Shown here: positions 9,338 through 20,862 of the stretch, piece after piece
How positions within the stretch are numbered: the first letter of the stretch is position 1
How the letters are laid out: every line of letters begins with the position of its first letter
Source of the DNA: Oceanobacillus luteolus
GTDB taxonomy: Bacteria; Bacillota; Bacilli; Bacillales; Amphibacillaceae
DNA: 64,000 nt
Reading direction: 5' to 3'
Assembly (NCBI RefSeq): GCF_023715655.1
Contig: NZ_JAMBON010000008.1
Location: 1 to 64,000 of the forward strand
Notes under the pieces: generated by a model
What the model saw: the letters and a program-made list of their open reading frames with translations, nothing else
What the model was told of the DNA's origin: nothing
Database searches by the model: none
Translations under genes and position numbers: made by a program

Positions 9338-10147
9338 TTATCTATAATTCCCCGGAATGATCTCCATTTTCTTTTCTTCAGGATCAACATGTGAAATTTT
9401 AATAAGCGATGTATAGTTGGTAACCTTTCTTTCTTCTTCTTCATCGTCGGCTTCCGCAAATACACCAATCGCTTTTACCTCTGCATCAAACTCAGCAAGC
9501 AAATTCATAATACCAGTTATCGTTCCGCCTGCTTTCATGAAATCATCGATGATACAAACCTTAGACCCTTCTTTAAGGCTGCGTTTTGCAAGCACCATCG
9601 TTTGAATCTTTCTGGAGGAACCTGAAACATAATTAATACTTACTGAAGAACCTTCAGTCACTTGCGGATCTCTTCTGGCAATGACGACGGGGACATTCAA
9701 AAATGAAGCTACTGCATAAGCAAGGGGAATTCCTTTCGTCGCTACGGTGACAACGGCATCAATCTCTAGAGAAGCAAAACTGGAAGCAAAGATACGGCCA
9801 ATTTCCCGGACTGTCTTCGGGTCGCCTAGCAAATCACTCATATATAAATATCCACCCGGTAAAATACGATCAGGATCCTTCAATATTTCACAAAGGCCTT
9901 GAATGAATTTCTCATTTTTTCCCTCTGTGTTTTTAGGAATGAATCGTACTCCCCCACTAGCTCCTGTCGTCCGATGGAGATATCCTATACCTTGCTGTTC
10001 AAATACATCATGTATAATATCTAGATCTTCACTGATGGAAGATTTGGTTGTATTACATAAATCCACAAAATAAGGTAATTGGGTATGTGTATGGGGATTT
10101 TCTAGAAAATATTGGGTTAACACGATCAAACGGTTACTTCTTTTCAT
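9338..10147 (-). CDS. purR: Purine operon repressor PurR
   Basis: PurR represses purine synthesis and transport genes, with PRPP as the effector that relieves repression. The 269-residue product has an N-terminal winged helix (about 1-75, MKRSNRLIVLTQYFLENP) and a type I phosphoribosyltransferase-like domain with the PRPP loop IIDDFMKAGGT near residue 200. GAGGTG lies upstream of the ATG. It follows ispE after 66 bases that contain a candidate promoter. yabJ, normally the next gene, is absent. Confidence 0.95.
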   Translation of the reverse strand: MKRSNRLIVLTQYFLENPHTHTQLPYFVDLCNTTKSSISEDLDIIHDVFEQQGIGYLHRTTGASGGVRFIPKNTEGKNEKFIQGLCEILKDPDRILPGGYLYMSDLLGDPKTVREIGRIFASSFASLEIDAVVTVATKGIPLAYAVASFLNVPVVIARRDPQVTEGSSVSINYVSGSSRKIQTMVLAKRSLKEGSKVCIIDDFMKAGGTITGIMNLLAEFDAEVKAIGVFAEADDEEEERKVTNYTSLIKISHVDPEEKKMEIIPGNYR

Positions 10148-10180
10148 TTCTACACCTCAAAACCCGTATATTTTTATCTA

Positions 10181-10210
10181 AATATACCATTTTCATACGT
10201 ATTTAGGCAA
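10181..10210 (-). promoter_or_regulatory. Candidate SigA promoter of purR
   Basis: Minus strand: TTGCCT, 18-base spacer, TATATT in the ispE-purR gap. No clear PurBox was recognised. Confidence 0.45.
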
Positions 10211-10213
10211 TAA

Positions 10214-11068
10214 TTATCCTAAAAGACGGACTAAATAAACTTCATCACAAAATCCCCGCATCCCATTATAAATCCGCTTTGCTTTCTGATGTTGCTGGAC
10301 TAAACCATAAACTGTAGGGCCTGTTCCACTCATCAGTACACCAGGAGCCCCTAAATTCTTCATAGAATCTTTGATTCGTTTCACTTCTGGATGCAATCCC
10401 ATCGTAATCGATTCTAAAGAGTTTTCGATATGCTTGCATATCCCTGAGAAATCCCTCTTATAAAGCGCTTCAATAAGGGCGTCGTTATCCGGATGGACCA
10501 ATTCATCCACATTCACATGCTGAAAGATCGTTCGAGTGGAAACACCAATATTTGGTTTTGCCAGAACGACCCAACACGGTGGTGGAGAAGGTAATTTTTC
10601 AATGATCTCTCCGTATCCTTTAGCAATTGCCGTCTCCCCGTAAAGACTAAAAGTGGCATCTGAACCACATTTCGCTGCAACAGGAGCAAGCTCAGAAAGC
10701 TCCAAGTCTAGATTCCATAAGCGGTTAAGACCACGCACGACAGCCGCAGCATTCGTACTTCCTCCCCCTAAACCTGCAGAGACTGGAATGTGTTTATCAA
10801 TTTTAATGTGAACGCCTTTTTTAATACCAAATTTATCTTTAAATACTTTCGCTGCTTTATATGCCAAATTCCGTTCATCGTTTGGTACGTAACGGCTTTC
10901 TAATGAGATTTCTATCCGATCGTCATCAAGAGAGGTGAATTCCAGGCGATCTGCTAAATCAATTGTTGTCATAACCATTTCCACATCATGATATTCATCC
11001 GTTTCCCGTTTACGCAATACATCAAGGGATAGGTTTATTTTTGCTGGTGCTTTCTCTATGATTGTCAT
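10214..11068 (-). CDS. ispE: 4-diphosphocytidyl-2-C-methyl-D-erythritol kinase
   Basis: IspE phosphorylates CDP-methylerythritol in the MEP isoprenoid pathway. The 284-residue product is a GHMP kinase with [12 protein letters not shown] at the N-terminus, the glycine-rich ATP motif [15 protein letters not shown] near residue 100, and the C-terminal [10 protein letters not shown] motif. I chose the ATG at 11068 because upstream in-frame codons encode a hydrophobic, non-conserved stretch; AGGTGA lies 5 bases before the start. It sits between sspF and purR as in B. subtilis. Confidence 0.95.
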   Translation of the reverse strand: MTIIEKAPAKINLSLDVLRKRETDEYHDVEMVMTTIDLADRLEFTSLDDDRIEISLESRYVPNDERNLAYKAAKVFKDKFGIKKGVHIKIDKHIPVSAGLGGGSTNAAAVVRGLNRLWNLDLELSELAPVAAKCGSDATFSLYGETAIAKGYGEIIEKLPSPPPCWVVLAKPNIGVSTRTIFQHVNVDELVHPDNDALIEALYKRDFSGICKHIENSLESITMGLHPEVKRIKDSMKNLGAPGVLMSGTGPTVYGLVQQHQKAKRIYNGMRGFCDEVYLVRLLG

Positions 11069-11171
11069 GATCTTCACCTGCTTCAATAAAAAGTTAAACA
11101 AATTGTACCATAATCGATAAATAGTGGCGACTTCTATGGTAATCACCCAATAGCTAGTATATCTATAAAGA

Positions 11172-11204
11172 AAAAAAGACAAACCACCTATGGTTTGTCT
11201 TTTC
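11172..11204 (-). terminator. Terminator of sspF
   Basis: Minus strand: a perfect stem of about 13 bp (AAAAGACAAACCA paired with TGGTTTGTCTTTT) whose 5' arm overlaps the last codons and stop of sspF, followed by a T-run. Confidence 0.85.
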
Positions 11205-11367
11205 CGATACTTTCCTCCGCCATTTGAATGGCTCGCTTCACCATATTACCGGCGTCTCTGGCCTTAATCCCGCCCCAGCCTTCTTGTTTCACCGTGTCGT
11301 AAAATCCTAACTCTTTGGCAATTTCTTCTTTCAACTGGTCTGACATAACTCCTCTACGCCTTCCCAT
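11188..11367 (-). CDS. sspF: Small acid-soluble spore protein SspF (alpha/beta type)
   Basis: A 59-residue alpha/beta-type small acid-soluble spore protein, a class that coats spore DNA. The product begins [12 protein letters not shown] and contains [14 protein letters not shown] and the [14 protein letters not shown] segment typical of SspF. AAGGAG lies 10 bases before the ATG. Position between veg and ispE matches B. subtilis sspF. I found no convincing SigG promoter. The terminator stem runs into the 3' end of the coding sequence. Confidence 0.93.
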   Translation of the reverse strand: MGRRRGVMSDQLKEEIAKELGFYDTVKQEGWGGIKARDAGNMVKRAIQMAEESIGKDKP

Positions 11368-11596
11368 GAAAAAACAGCTCCTTTTTGTTATGGCATTTAC
11401 GACACCCTTAGTTTAACCGATTGTGCATCAGCAACTCCCGGAAGCTTACGGGAACAAAGGGAAAGTTTAGCACAAAAGCGAAAGCGCCTGTTTTAACCGA
11501 TAAGTTTTATATCTAGGCACGATATTTATGTGAATAACAAATAGAAACACCAAAAAATAAAGCAGTAGGTATTCTACTGCCTTCATGTATATTTCT

Positions 11597-11839
11597 CTAT
11601 TTCTGATCTAAAAATTTAAGTTCAACAGTCTCTGTAAGTACGTCTGCATAGCTATAAGAAACACGTTCGAATGCATTTTCGTCTTGATCGAGCTCAACGA
11701 TGAACACAGAAGGATAAGTTTCCGCCAAAACACCGGATCTAACAATTGTTTTCTTTCTGCCGCCGTTTGCTTTCAATTTCAAACGCCTTCCAATTCGGCA
11801 ATCAAGACCTTGCTTAATTTCGTTCAATGTTTTCGCCAA
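11597..11839 (-). CDS. veg: Veg protein (biofilm-related)
   Basis: Veg is a small, highly expressed protein that promotes biofilm matrix gene expression in B. subtilis. The 80-residue product contains [20 protein letters not shown] and the [17 protein letters not shown] ending. I chose the TTG at 11839 ([10 protein letters not shown]), preceded by GTGAGGTGGAG, because it aligns with B. subtilis Veg; an in-frame ATG further upstream lacks a ribosome site. A near-consensus SigA promoter lies at 11863-11891. Confidence 0.95.
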   Translation of the reverse strand: MAKTLNEIKQGLDCRIGRRLKLKANGGRKKTIVRSGVLAETYPSVFIVELDQDENAFERVSYSYADVLTETVELKFLDQK

Positions 11840-11862
11840 TAGACTCCACCTCACTGTAATTT

Positions 11863-11891
11863 ATTATAACACAGGCTTGTTCGGTAGTCAA
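11863..11891 (-). promoter_or_regulatory. Strong SigA promoter of veg
   Basis: Minus strand: TTGACT, 17-base spacer, TATAAT. This fits the known strong vegetative promoter of B. subtilis veg. Confidence 0.85.
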
Positions 11892-12089
11892 ATGAAACTA
11901 AATATTATAACAGCATACCAATTTACCTGTCAACAATAATATTTTGGCTATTACACGTATTATTTCTAGTTGTTAACTTTTTATGTATGATTTGACAATA
12001 TTTATTCTGTATCCTACTTTCATACTATAGTATGGACTAAATATATAAATACTATGTAACGGGACAAGGCTTACCCAGTCCCTAAATCG

Positions 12090-12995
12090 TCAAAATTCCT
12101 TGATATTTTCATCATCAGGTTGATCTGTATGCTTTTCTGCCTCTTCAATGAACGGTAGTCCTGTCCGCAAAAGACCGCGGGTCTCAATTCCTCCCATGCC
12201 CTTCTCACCTGTTAGTGTATTCCGGACGGCATCGGAGACATTAACACTCTCCATAAACGGTGTATAAGCTATTTTTGCAGCAATATAAACTGGATCTAGA
12301 GCGTGGATATTAATCCGATAAGGAGAGCTGGCAAAGTTAGCCCCAGCTCGAATCATTGACTCAAAATGAGATTGACAAGCACCAGCAAAAATGACTAATT
12401 GATCTAGATGTGGATTGACCCTTCTTGCTTCTCGGACCGTTTCCACAAAGTATTTGGAATTACGATAAGCACGTAAATCTTTCTTTTCCCCTTTGTTTTT
12501 AGAATAGGAGTCATGACCTGTAATGACAATGATATCAGGTTGGATTCTTTCAATAAGCGGACCAACGGCCTGTGGCATTTCTTTTTCCGACAAATGCACT
12601 CCATGGACATGTAAGCCTATGCGCTGATATAGGCTGATACATTTTCTTAAATATATTAGGTCACCATCTAAATGCAACACCTTCGCAGGCAGTTGAAAAT
12701 AAGATAAATTCCGTTTGTATCCACCACTGATCTGGTGCGTCTTTTTCTCTCGCATCAACTGATAATCTTGACGGAACAACCGATATGAAAACTCTTCTTT
12801 TTCCTTTGACTTCTTTTGTATTTTTTCCAAGTCTGTTCGAACTGCAATGGTTAAATCATCGAGCGGAGCATCCGCTTCAAGACGTAATTCGACTCCAAGG
12901 AGCTGTACAATCTGTTTATCTACATTTGAGACTCGAAATACAATATCATGGTTATATGACTTCCTTGTAACGATATCTCCAATTTTTATATCCAT
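12090..12995 (-). CDS. yabG: Sporulation-specific protease YabG
   Basis: YabG is a mother-cell protease that processes spore coat proteins before cross-linking. The 301-residue product has the family start MDIKIGDIVTRKSYN and the conserved IIVITGHDSYSKN and IFAGACQSHFE segments; the cysteine in the latter is a candidate active-site residue (inference). Length is close to B. subtilis YabG. GAGGTG precedes the ATG. A SigK-type promoter is present upstream (13028-13055), matching late mother-cell expression. Confidence 0.94.
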   Translation of the reverse strand: MDIKIGDIVTRKSYNHDIVFRVSNVDKQIVQLLGVELRLEADAPLDDLTIAVRTDLEKIQKKSKEKEEFSYRLFRQDYQLMREKKTHQISGGYKRNLSYFQLPAKVLHLDGDLIYLRKCISLYQRIGLHVHGVHLSEKEMPQAVGPLIERIQPDIIVITGHDSYSKNKGEKKDLRAYRNSKYFVETVREARRVNPHLDQLVIFAGACQSHFESMIRAGANFASSPYRINIHALDPVYIAAKIAYTPFMESVNVSDAVRNTLTGEKGMGGIETRGLLRTGLPFIEEAEKHTDQPDDENIKEF

Positions 12996-13027
12996 CTACA
13001 CACCTCAATCGCCCAGGATTACTTCTA

Positions 13028-13055
13028 TAGGCTATGTCAAAAGGATTGAATTTGT
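13028..13055 (-). promoter_or_regulatory. SigK-type promoter of yabG
   Basis: Minus strand: AC, 17-base spacer, CATAGCCTA, fitting the SigK pattern AC/CATAnnnTA. B. subtilis yabG is SigK-dependent. The short motif makes chance matches possible. Confidence 0.55.
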
Positions 13056-13217
13056 GCTTATACCCAAAATATATCTAACCTGCCTCACCATATCGGTTGG
13101 TTCTGAACCAATTTCCCAGTCTTTTTAAAAGCGGTGACTCCGTAATGTATGAAAATAATTGAACGGAACACACTATGGCTAGTGCTTGTTGGCATGAATA
13201 TACTTAGGAGGTTTAAT

Positions 13218-13730
13218 ATGGGGATATTTAGTGGGAATCCAAAAGAACAACCGCTGCATTATGGTGAGGTATTTGGAATATGGTCGTATTTAATGACAGC
13301 TAAAGGTACAGTCGCCGCCAATCAAACGCAATATAATCACGCAGGAGATGAAGATCTTAAGAAGATGTTAGAGGAAGCCATTCGTTGCAGCCAGGAGGAA
13401 ATTAAGCAGATTGAAGCTCTTTTAAAGGTAAACGGCGTAGGACTGCCTCCAACGCCTCCAGAAAGGCCACACGCCCACGCAGAGGATATTCCTGTTGGAG
13501 CAAGATTTGCAGATCAGGAAATGGCAACAATGCTCGGAGCACAGAATTCAGCTGGTTTAGTGGCGTGCAGCACCATCATGGGAGAATCTATTCGTGAAGA
13601 TATTGCTATGATGTTCGGTCAATTCCACATGCAAAAAGCATCCTTTGGCGGTAAACTCTTACGTATGATGAAGGAGAAAGGTTGGATTGTACCACCACCA
13701 CTTCATAATTATCGGTTAGAAGATCATTAA
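13218..13730 (+). CDS. DUF3231 family protein
   Basis: A 170-residue protein of the DUF3231 family, predicted to be helical and ferritin-like; no biochemical role is established that I can name. It begins MGIFSGNPKEQPLHYGEV and has a proline-rich linker LPPTPPERPHAHAED between two helical halves. I chose ATG 13218, which follows TAGGAGG; an upstream in-frame ATG lacks a ribosome site. It is on the opposite strand to ksgA and yabG, which are neighbours in B. subtilis, so it is an insertion. A bidirectional terminator follows. Confidence 0.85.
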   Translation: MGIFSGNPKEQPLHYGEVFGIWSYLMTAKGTVAANQTQYNHAGDEDLKKMLEEAIRCSQEEIKQIEALLKVNGVGLPPTPPERPHAHAEDIPVGARFADQEMATMLGAQNSAGLVACSTIMGESIREDIAMMFGQFHMQKASFGGKLLRMMKEKGWIVPPPLHNYRLEDH

Positions 13731-13742
13731 CATATGTTAAAT

Positions 13743-13783
13743 CGAAAAACGGCAGTACGCTAAAAGCGTACTGCCGTTTTTCG
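13743..13783. terminator. Bidirectional terminator (DUF3231 gene / ksgA)
   Basis: A perfect stem of about 17 bp (AAAAACGGCAGTACGCT and its complement) with a 3-base loop, T-runs on both strands, between two converging genes. Confidence 0.92.
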
Positions 13784-13784
13784 T

Positions 13785-15222
<1,438 letters not shown>

Positions 15223-15348
15223 GTTCTTTCCTCCTACCACAAAAGCGTAAGCACCCTCGCAGGCTAAATTCGCGACATATGCTCAGCACCTGCGGCTATT
15301 CCACGAACAGCTTTAAAGAGTAGTAATAATATTTTCCCGCACTGCACA

Positions 15349-15388
15349 AAAATAAAAGCTCTTCCCCTGATTTTAACACGAGAAGAGC
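15349..15388 (-). terminator. Terminator of yabE
   Basis: Minus strand: GCTCTTC/GAAGAGC stem with an 17-base loop, then TTTTATTTTT, shortly after the yabE stop codon. Confidence 0.7.
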
Positions 15389-15407
15389 ATATTGCCTAAG
15401 TATTCTA

Positions 15408-16634
15408 TTAGTCAAGAATTTTAATCGTTACTGTACGGACTCCCCAATCATTCGCTGCATCTTTATTTGGAACATGTACATCAATGCGATTACCACGTAT
15501 TGCTCCGCCAGTGTCTCCAGCTACCGCTTCACCATAGCCTTCCACCCACACTCTAGTCCCAAGTGGAATGACAGTGGAATCTACTGCAATCACTTTTTGA
15601 TTTGGGTTTGATTTCAAATCAATTCCCGTTGATGTTACTCCAGAACACCCATTACAATCGGCGGTGAAAGCACTTGCTGTAACAGTCATCGACTTACCAC
15701 CACTAGATTCTGAGGATTTGCTTGATAATGTAACAAGCTTTCCACCAGAGTTTGTCGATGCTGTTTGCTGCATAGGTTCCTTCGTACCAACTGCAACAAC
15801 ACGGTTTTTACTTTCCTTTATGATTTCTTCCTCAATCAGCTCACGGGAGACTTCTTCACCATTTTCCTTTGTGATTTTATACCTTCTGACCACTTCACCA
15901 TTCTCTCCCTGAGTGATCACTTGTTCTTTCCCTTTCAGAAGGGTATCATCTTCTTGTTTTTCTGTCTTAAATTCAATATCTTCGGAGATTTCTTTCATTT
16001 CAGATGTAACACGGACAATATTAACCTCTGTATCCTTTGTTACTGCTTTATCTAATGCTGGTTTGATTCGATCTTCTCCATTCAACTCAATGCCATTAGC
16101 TTGCAGGAGCTCATCCACGGTTCCACCAGTTGTATATACCTCAAGCTCTTTCCCACCATCATTTACTGCAACGTTGAACGCCTGCTTTACAATAATCTCC
16201 AAGCCATCAAATAACGCTTCGGCAGTGGAATGGGAAATTTCGTCATGCTCAGAAAAAGATAAATCATTCTCCTCGAAGAAACTCTGTACTGTTTCTTCTG
16301 TTGTATAGTAAGTTTCAGGGTTTCCATCGATGTCAACGGTAACCTGCTTTGCTGTCTTATAATCGATTGTCATTCCATCTTCAATTGGTGTTTCTTGATC
16401 ATGAGATAACTCATCATAGGCACCAACTGCAATTCCCATTTCTGAAAATAGTTCTCCCACCGTCTTCTTGTGGGTATTTACGATTTGTTCTTCTCCGTTG
16501 TCTATGATAGTAACTTCTGCTTTAGAAGCTTCGACTACTATCAAACTCGTAAATAATACGAGAGCTAAGACACCAAATCCAGAAAGAACCATTTTCGTTC
16601 TGGATCCTAGCATTAGCTTATGAATTAATTTCAT
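15408..16634 (-). CDS. yabE: YabE: DUF348-G5-3D cell-wall protein (resuscitation-promoting-factor analogue)
   Basis: A secreted or membrane-anchored putative muralytic enzyme of the Rpf-like/Sps class. The 408-residue product has an N-terminal membrane segment (about 15-37), three DUF348 repeats (about 38-200), a G5 domain (about 205-280), a serine-rich linker, and a C-terminal 3D domain with VTASAFTADCNGCSG and the Asp residues GDTGGAIRGNRIDV. AAGGAGG precedes ATG 16634. A SigA promoter is at 16659-16688. It sits between rnmV and tatD as in B. subtilis. Confidence 0.93.
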   Translation of the reverse strand: MKLIHKLMLGSRTKMVLSGFGVLALVLFTSLIVVEASKAEVTIIDNGEEQIVNTHKKTVGELFSEMGIAVGAYDELSHDQETPIEDGMTIDYKTAKQVTVDIDGNPETYYTTEETVQSFFEENDLSFSEHDEISHSTAEALFDGLEIIVKQAFNVAVNDGGKELEVYTTGGTVDELLQANGIELNGEDRIKPALDKAVTKDTEVNIVRVTSEMKEISEDIEFKTEKQEDDTLLKGKEQVITQGENGEVVRRYKITKENGEEVSRELIEEEIIKESKNRVVAVGTKEPMQQTASTNSGGKLVTLSSKSSESSGGKSMTVTASAFTADCNGCSGVTSTGIDLKSNPNQKVIAVDSTVIPLGTRVWVEGYGEAVAGDTGGAIRGNRIDVHVPNKDAANDWGVRTVTIKILD

Positions 16635-16658
16635 GCTCCTGCCTCCTTGTTCGAATCG

Positions 16659-16688
16659 ATTATAGTAATTGATTGTATGTGAAGTCAA
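16659..16688 (-). promoter_or_regulatory. SigA promoter of yabE
   Basis: Minus strand: TTGACT, 18-base spacer, TATAAT, about 25 bases upstream of the yabE start. Confidence 0.75.
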
Positions 16689-17014
16689 AGCCATTCCGTT
16701 TACAATCAAGTTACATTTCTATTACACTTCGATTCGATTTATATTTCAAAGCTACCAAACCCTTGAACCACAAGGGTTTGAAGTTTTGCGTAATATTCTA
16801 TCAATTATCGATTAGGCTTAATATAAAGCTTCAAGGAGTTTAGGTTTTTCTGCTAATAAGACAATTATTACTTATATATTGCAATATTATAGGGAATTCG
16901 ACATAGTTATCCCAAATGGTTTTCTCCAATGAGGAAACTTTAAGATAATAAGCTGATTCATCTTATTTAATGGCATATTTAGCGACATACATCCATTTTT
17001 AATCTCATCAAATA
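16689..17014. other. tatD-yabE gap with hairpin
   Basis: A/T-rich gap of more than 300 bases without a recognised gene. It holds one perfect 9-bp hairpin (CAAACCCTT/AAGGGTTTG, 16756-16780, 7-base loop) without a T-run. No riboswitch signature was recognised. Confidence 0.6.
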
Positions 17015-17057
17015 AAAAGAGGGCTCATTAGAGAAAAAGCTCTAGTTCGCCCACTTC
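17015..17057 (-). terminator. Probable terminator of tatD
   Basis: Minus strand: GGGC...GCCC and TAGAG/CTCTA stems separated by an internal loop, followed by TCTTTTT, just after the tatD stop. Confidence 0.6.
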
Positions 17058-17060
17058 GCT

Positions 17061-17831
17061 TTATGCTTTAATATTAAAAATCTGAAATGCATTTTCCGTT
17101 GTCTGCCTTTCCACTTCCTCTAAGGGGATACCTCGCAGTTCGGCAATTTGTTCTGCAACAAGTTTTACATAAGCAGGTTCATTCCGCTTCCCACGCTTTG
17201 GATGCGGCGCGAGGTATGGTGCATCGGTTTCAATCAGTAAACGCTCTAACGGAACTTCTTTGGCCACCTCTTTTGGAAGGGGGGCATTTTTGAATGTCAC
17301 CGGCCCACCGAGAGATATATAAAAATTCATATCGAGAACTCGCTGGACATATTTTACCGAGTCATTGTAACAATGCATAATCCCGCCAACCATATGCGCT
17401 TCCTCTTCTTCGAGAATTTGGATAATATCTTCTGTAGCCTCCCGATTATGGATAATAATCGGCATATCCAGTTTCTTTGCAAGCCGGATTTGTTTACGGA
17501 ATACATTAGCTTGTACATCTTTCGGAGATTTATCCCAGTGGTAGTCCAATCCCATTTCTCCAATGGCGACAACTTTGGGATGCTCGGATAATTCTTCTAT
17601 CCAGGCCAGTTCTTTATCTGTCATATCAATCGCATCAACGGGATGCCAACCGACTGCAGCATAAATCGTTTCGTACCTTTCTGCAATTTCTATCGCAAGT
17701 GGGATTGTTTCGTGGTCAAAACCTACAACAACCATGTATTTAACACCTGTGTCAAACGCACGCTGAATCGTCTCTTCCCTATCTTCTTTAAATTGCCAAG
17801 CATTTAAATGTACATGTGTATCAAATAACAA
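17061..17831 (-). CDS. tatD: TatD family metal-dependent DNase (YabD)
   Basis: A TIM-barrel metallohydrolase with probable 3'-5' DNase activity. The 256-residue product shows all expected metal ligands: HVH in MLFDTHVHLN, the Glu of GEMGLDYH, His in IIHNREA and MHCYNDS, and Asp in IETDAPYLAP. The start is TTG, preceded by TAGGAGG at 8 bases. It lies 60 bases downstream of metS, with a terminator hairpin in between, as in B. subtilis. Confidence 0.95.
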   Translation of the reverse strand: MLFDTHVHLNAWQFKEDREETIQRAFDTGVKYMVVVGFDHETIPLAIEIAERYETIYAAVGWHPVDAIDMTDKELAWIEELSEHPKVVAIGEMGLDYHWDKSPKDVQANVFRKQIRLAKKLDMPIIIHNREATEDIIQILEEEEAHMVGGIMHCYNDSVKYVQRVLDMNFYISLGGPVTFKNAPLPKEVAKEVPLERLLIETDAPYLAPHPKRGKRNEPAYVKLVAEQIAELRGIPLEEVERQTTENAFQIFNIKA

Positions 17832-17851
17832 CTTCCCTACCTCCTATCTTT

Positions 17852-17883
17852 AAAAAGAAAACCCTGCTGAACGTAGCAGGGTA
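17852..17883 (-). terminator. Terminator after metS
   Basis: Minus strand: perfect ACCCTGCT/AGCAGGGT stem with a 6-base loop, followed by TTTTCTTTTT. It may allow readthrough to tatD, which has no other obvious promoter. Confidence 0.8.
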
Positions 17884-17891
17884 TATAACAA

Positions 17892-19910
<2,019 letters not shown>

Positions 19911-19940
19911 TCATTCTAGTATCATTAACTTATAAAATCT

Positions 19941-19969
19941 ATTGTATCGATTATATAAGAATTTGCCAA
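19941..19969 (-). promoter_or_regulatory. SigA promoter of metS
   Basis: Minus strand: TTGGCA, 17-base spacer, TACAAT, about 40 bases before the start codon. Confidence 0.6.
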
Positions 19970-20305
19970 ATAATGTTTTAGCAAAACCGATGTATCTTCT
20001 TATATTTGACGCTTTAGGGATTTTTCAAATGCATTATAAACATTTCTTCAATAAAAGGGATAAAATGTCGTTAATTGGATATTGTGTTAATTATATAAAG
20101 TGTTGATTTAACTGTATTTAATGGCTACATCTGTATTAGATACATTATATATTCAAATATTAAATTATGTTATTATGTCGCTAATTGATTAATTCTTTAT
20201 TGATAATGACTAAAAATTTATACAGATTCTTAACATTCATTATCCATTTTATATAATAATTTAACAGGCGAATTATCTGACTAGTGTATATTTTTGGAAA
20301 TAAAA
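19970..20305. other. Divergent metS-abrB intergenic region with direct repeats
   Basis: Very A/T-rich, no coding sequence recognised. Two near-identical plus-strand elements, ATGTCGTTAATTG (from 20065) and ATGTCGCTAATTG (from 20175), lie 110 bases apart. They resemble but do not match the Spo0A box (TGTCGAA). Function unknown. Confidence 0.5.
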
Positions 20306-20334
20306 TTGACATTATTTTCAGGTGTTGGTATTCT
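20306..20334 (+). promoter_or_regulatory. SigA promoter of abrB
   Basis: Plus strand: TTGACA, 17-base spacer, TATTCT. It implies an untranslated leader of about 175 bases, with an 8-bp hairpin AGTTGCAG/CTGCAACT at 20389-20426. Confidence 0.6.
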
Positions 20335-20516
20335 ATTGCTTAGAAAGATTTTACTATTAGCTCTTTTGTATCATTTATTTTTATCAGTAGTTGCAGAAAA
20401 GAGAGATTAAAAAATCCACTGCAACTTATTTTGGTAAAGATAAAGATAAAAAAAGAAAAGGAAGCGTTTTCTATCAACAGTGAAACGATTCCGACATTTA
20501 TTGGGGAGGATAAAAT

Positions 20517-20798
20517 ATGAAATCTACTGGCATTGTTCGCAAGGTCGATGAGCTTGGAAGGGTGGTCATCCCTATTGAGCTGAGACGTACACTGGACATC
20601 CATGAGAAAGATCCAATTGAAATCTACGTGGATGACGACAAAATTATTTTGAAAAAGTATGAATCTCGGATGAGTTGCCAAATTACTGGTGAAGTCTCAG
20701 ATGATAACTTGCTTTTAGCAGGGGGTAAACTGATTCTAAGTAAGGAAGGCGCAGCAGCATTAGTTAAAGAAATCGAATCCCGTCTTGTTGCTGAATAA
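20517..20798 (+). CDS. abrB: Transition-state regulator AbrB
   Basis: AbrB represses post-exponential genes, including spoVG in B. subtilis, during growth and is itself repressed by Spo0A. The 93-residue product has the N-terminal swapped-hairpin domain MKSTGIVRKVDELGRVVIP and a C-terminal oligomerisation region with a conserved Cys. GGGGAGG precedes the ATG. It is transcribed divergently from metS, as in B. subtilis, and ends at a stem shared with rsmI. Confidence 0.96.
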   Translation: MKSTGIVRKVDELGRVVIPIELRRTLDIHEKDPIEIYVDDDKIILKKYESRMSCQITGEVSDDNLLLAGGKLILSKEGAAALVKEIESRLVAE

Positions 20799-20819
20799 AT
20801 ATTAAAGATAAAATAGAAT

Positions 20820-20855
20820 AAACTGGGTGAAATATCCTACCCAGTTTTATTTTTG
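20820..20855 (+). terminator. Terminator of abrB
   Basis: AAACTGGGT/ACCCAGTTT stem followed by TATTTTTG. Located between the converging abrB and rsmI. Confidence 0.8.
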
Positions 20856-20862
20856 TGTATCC

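Noticed and set aside
15913-16308. 131-codon plus-strand frame opposite yabE
   Set aside because: Antisense shadow of the DUF348 repeats. An antisense RNA of yabE is known in B. subtilis, but no protein is expected and I saw no clear antisense promoter.
20340-20681. 113-codon minus-strand frame covering the abrB leader and 5' end
   Set aside because: Overlaps abrB antisense, lacks a ribosome site, and is A/T-rich without family resemblance.
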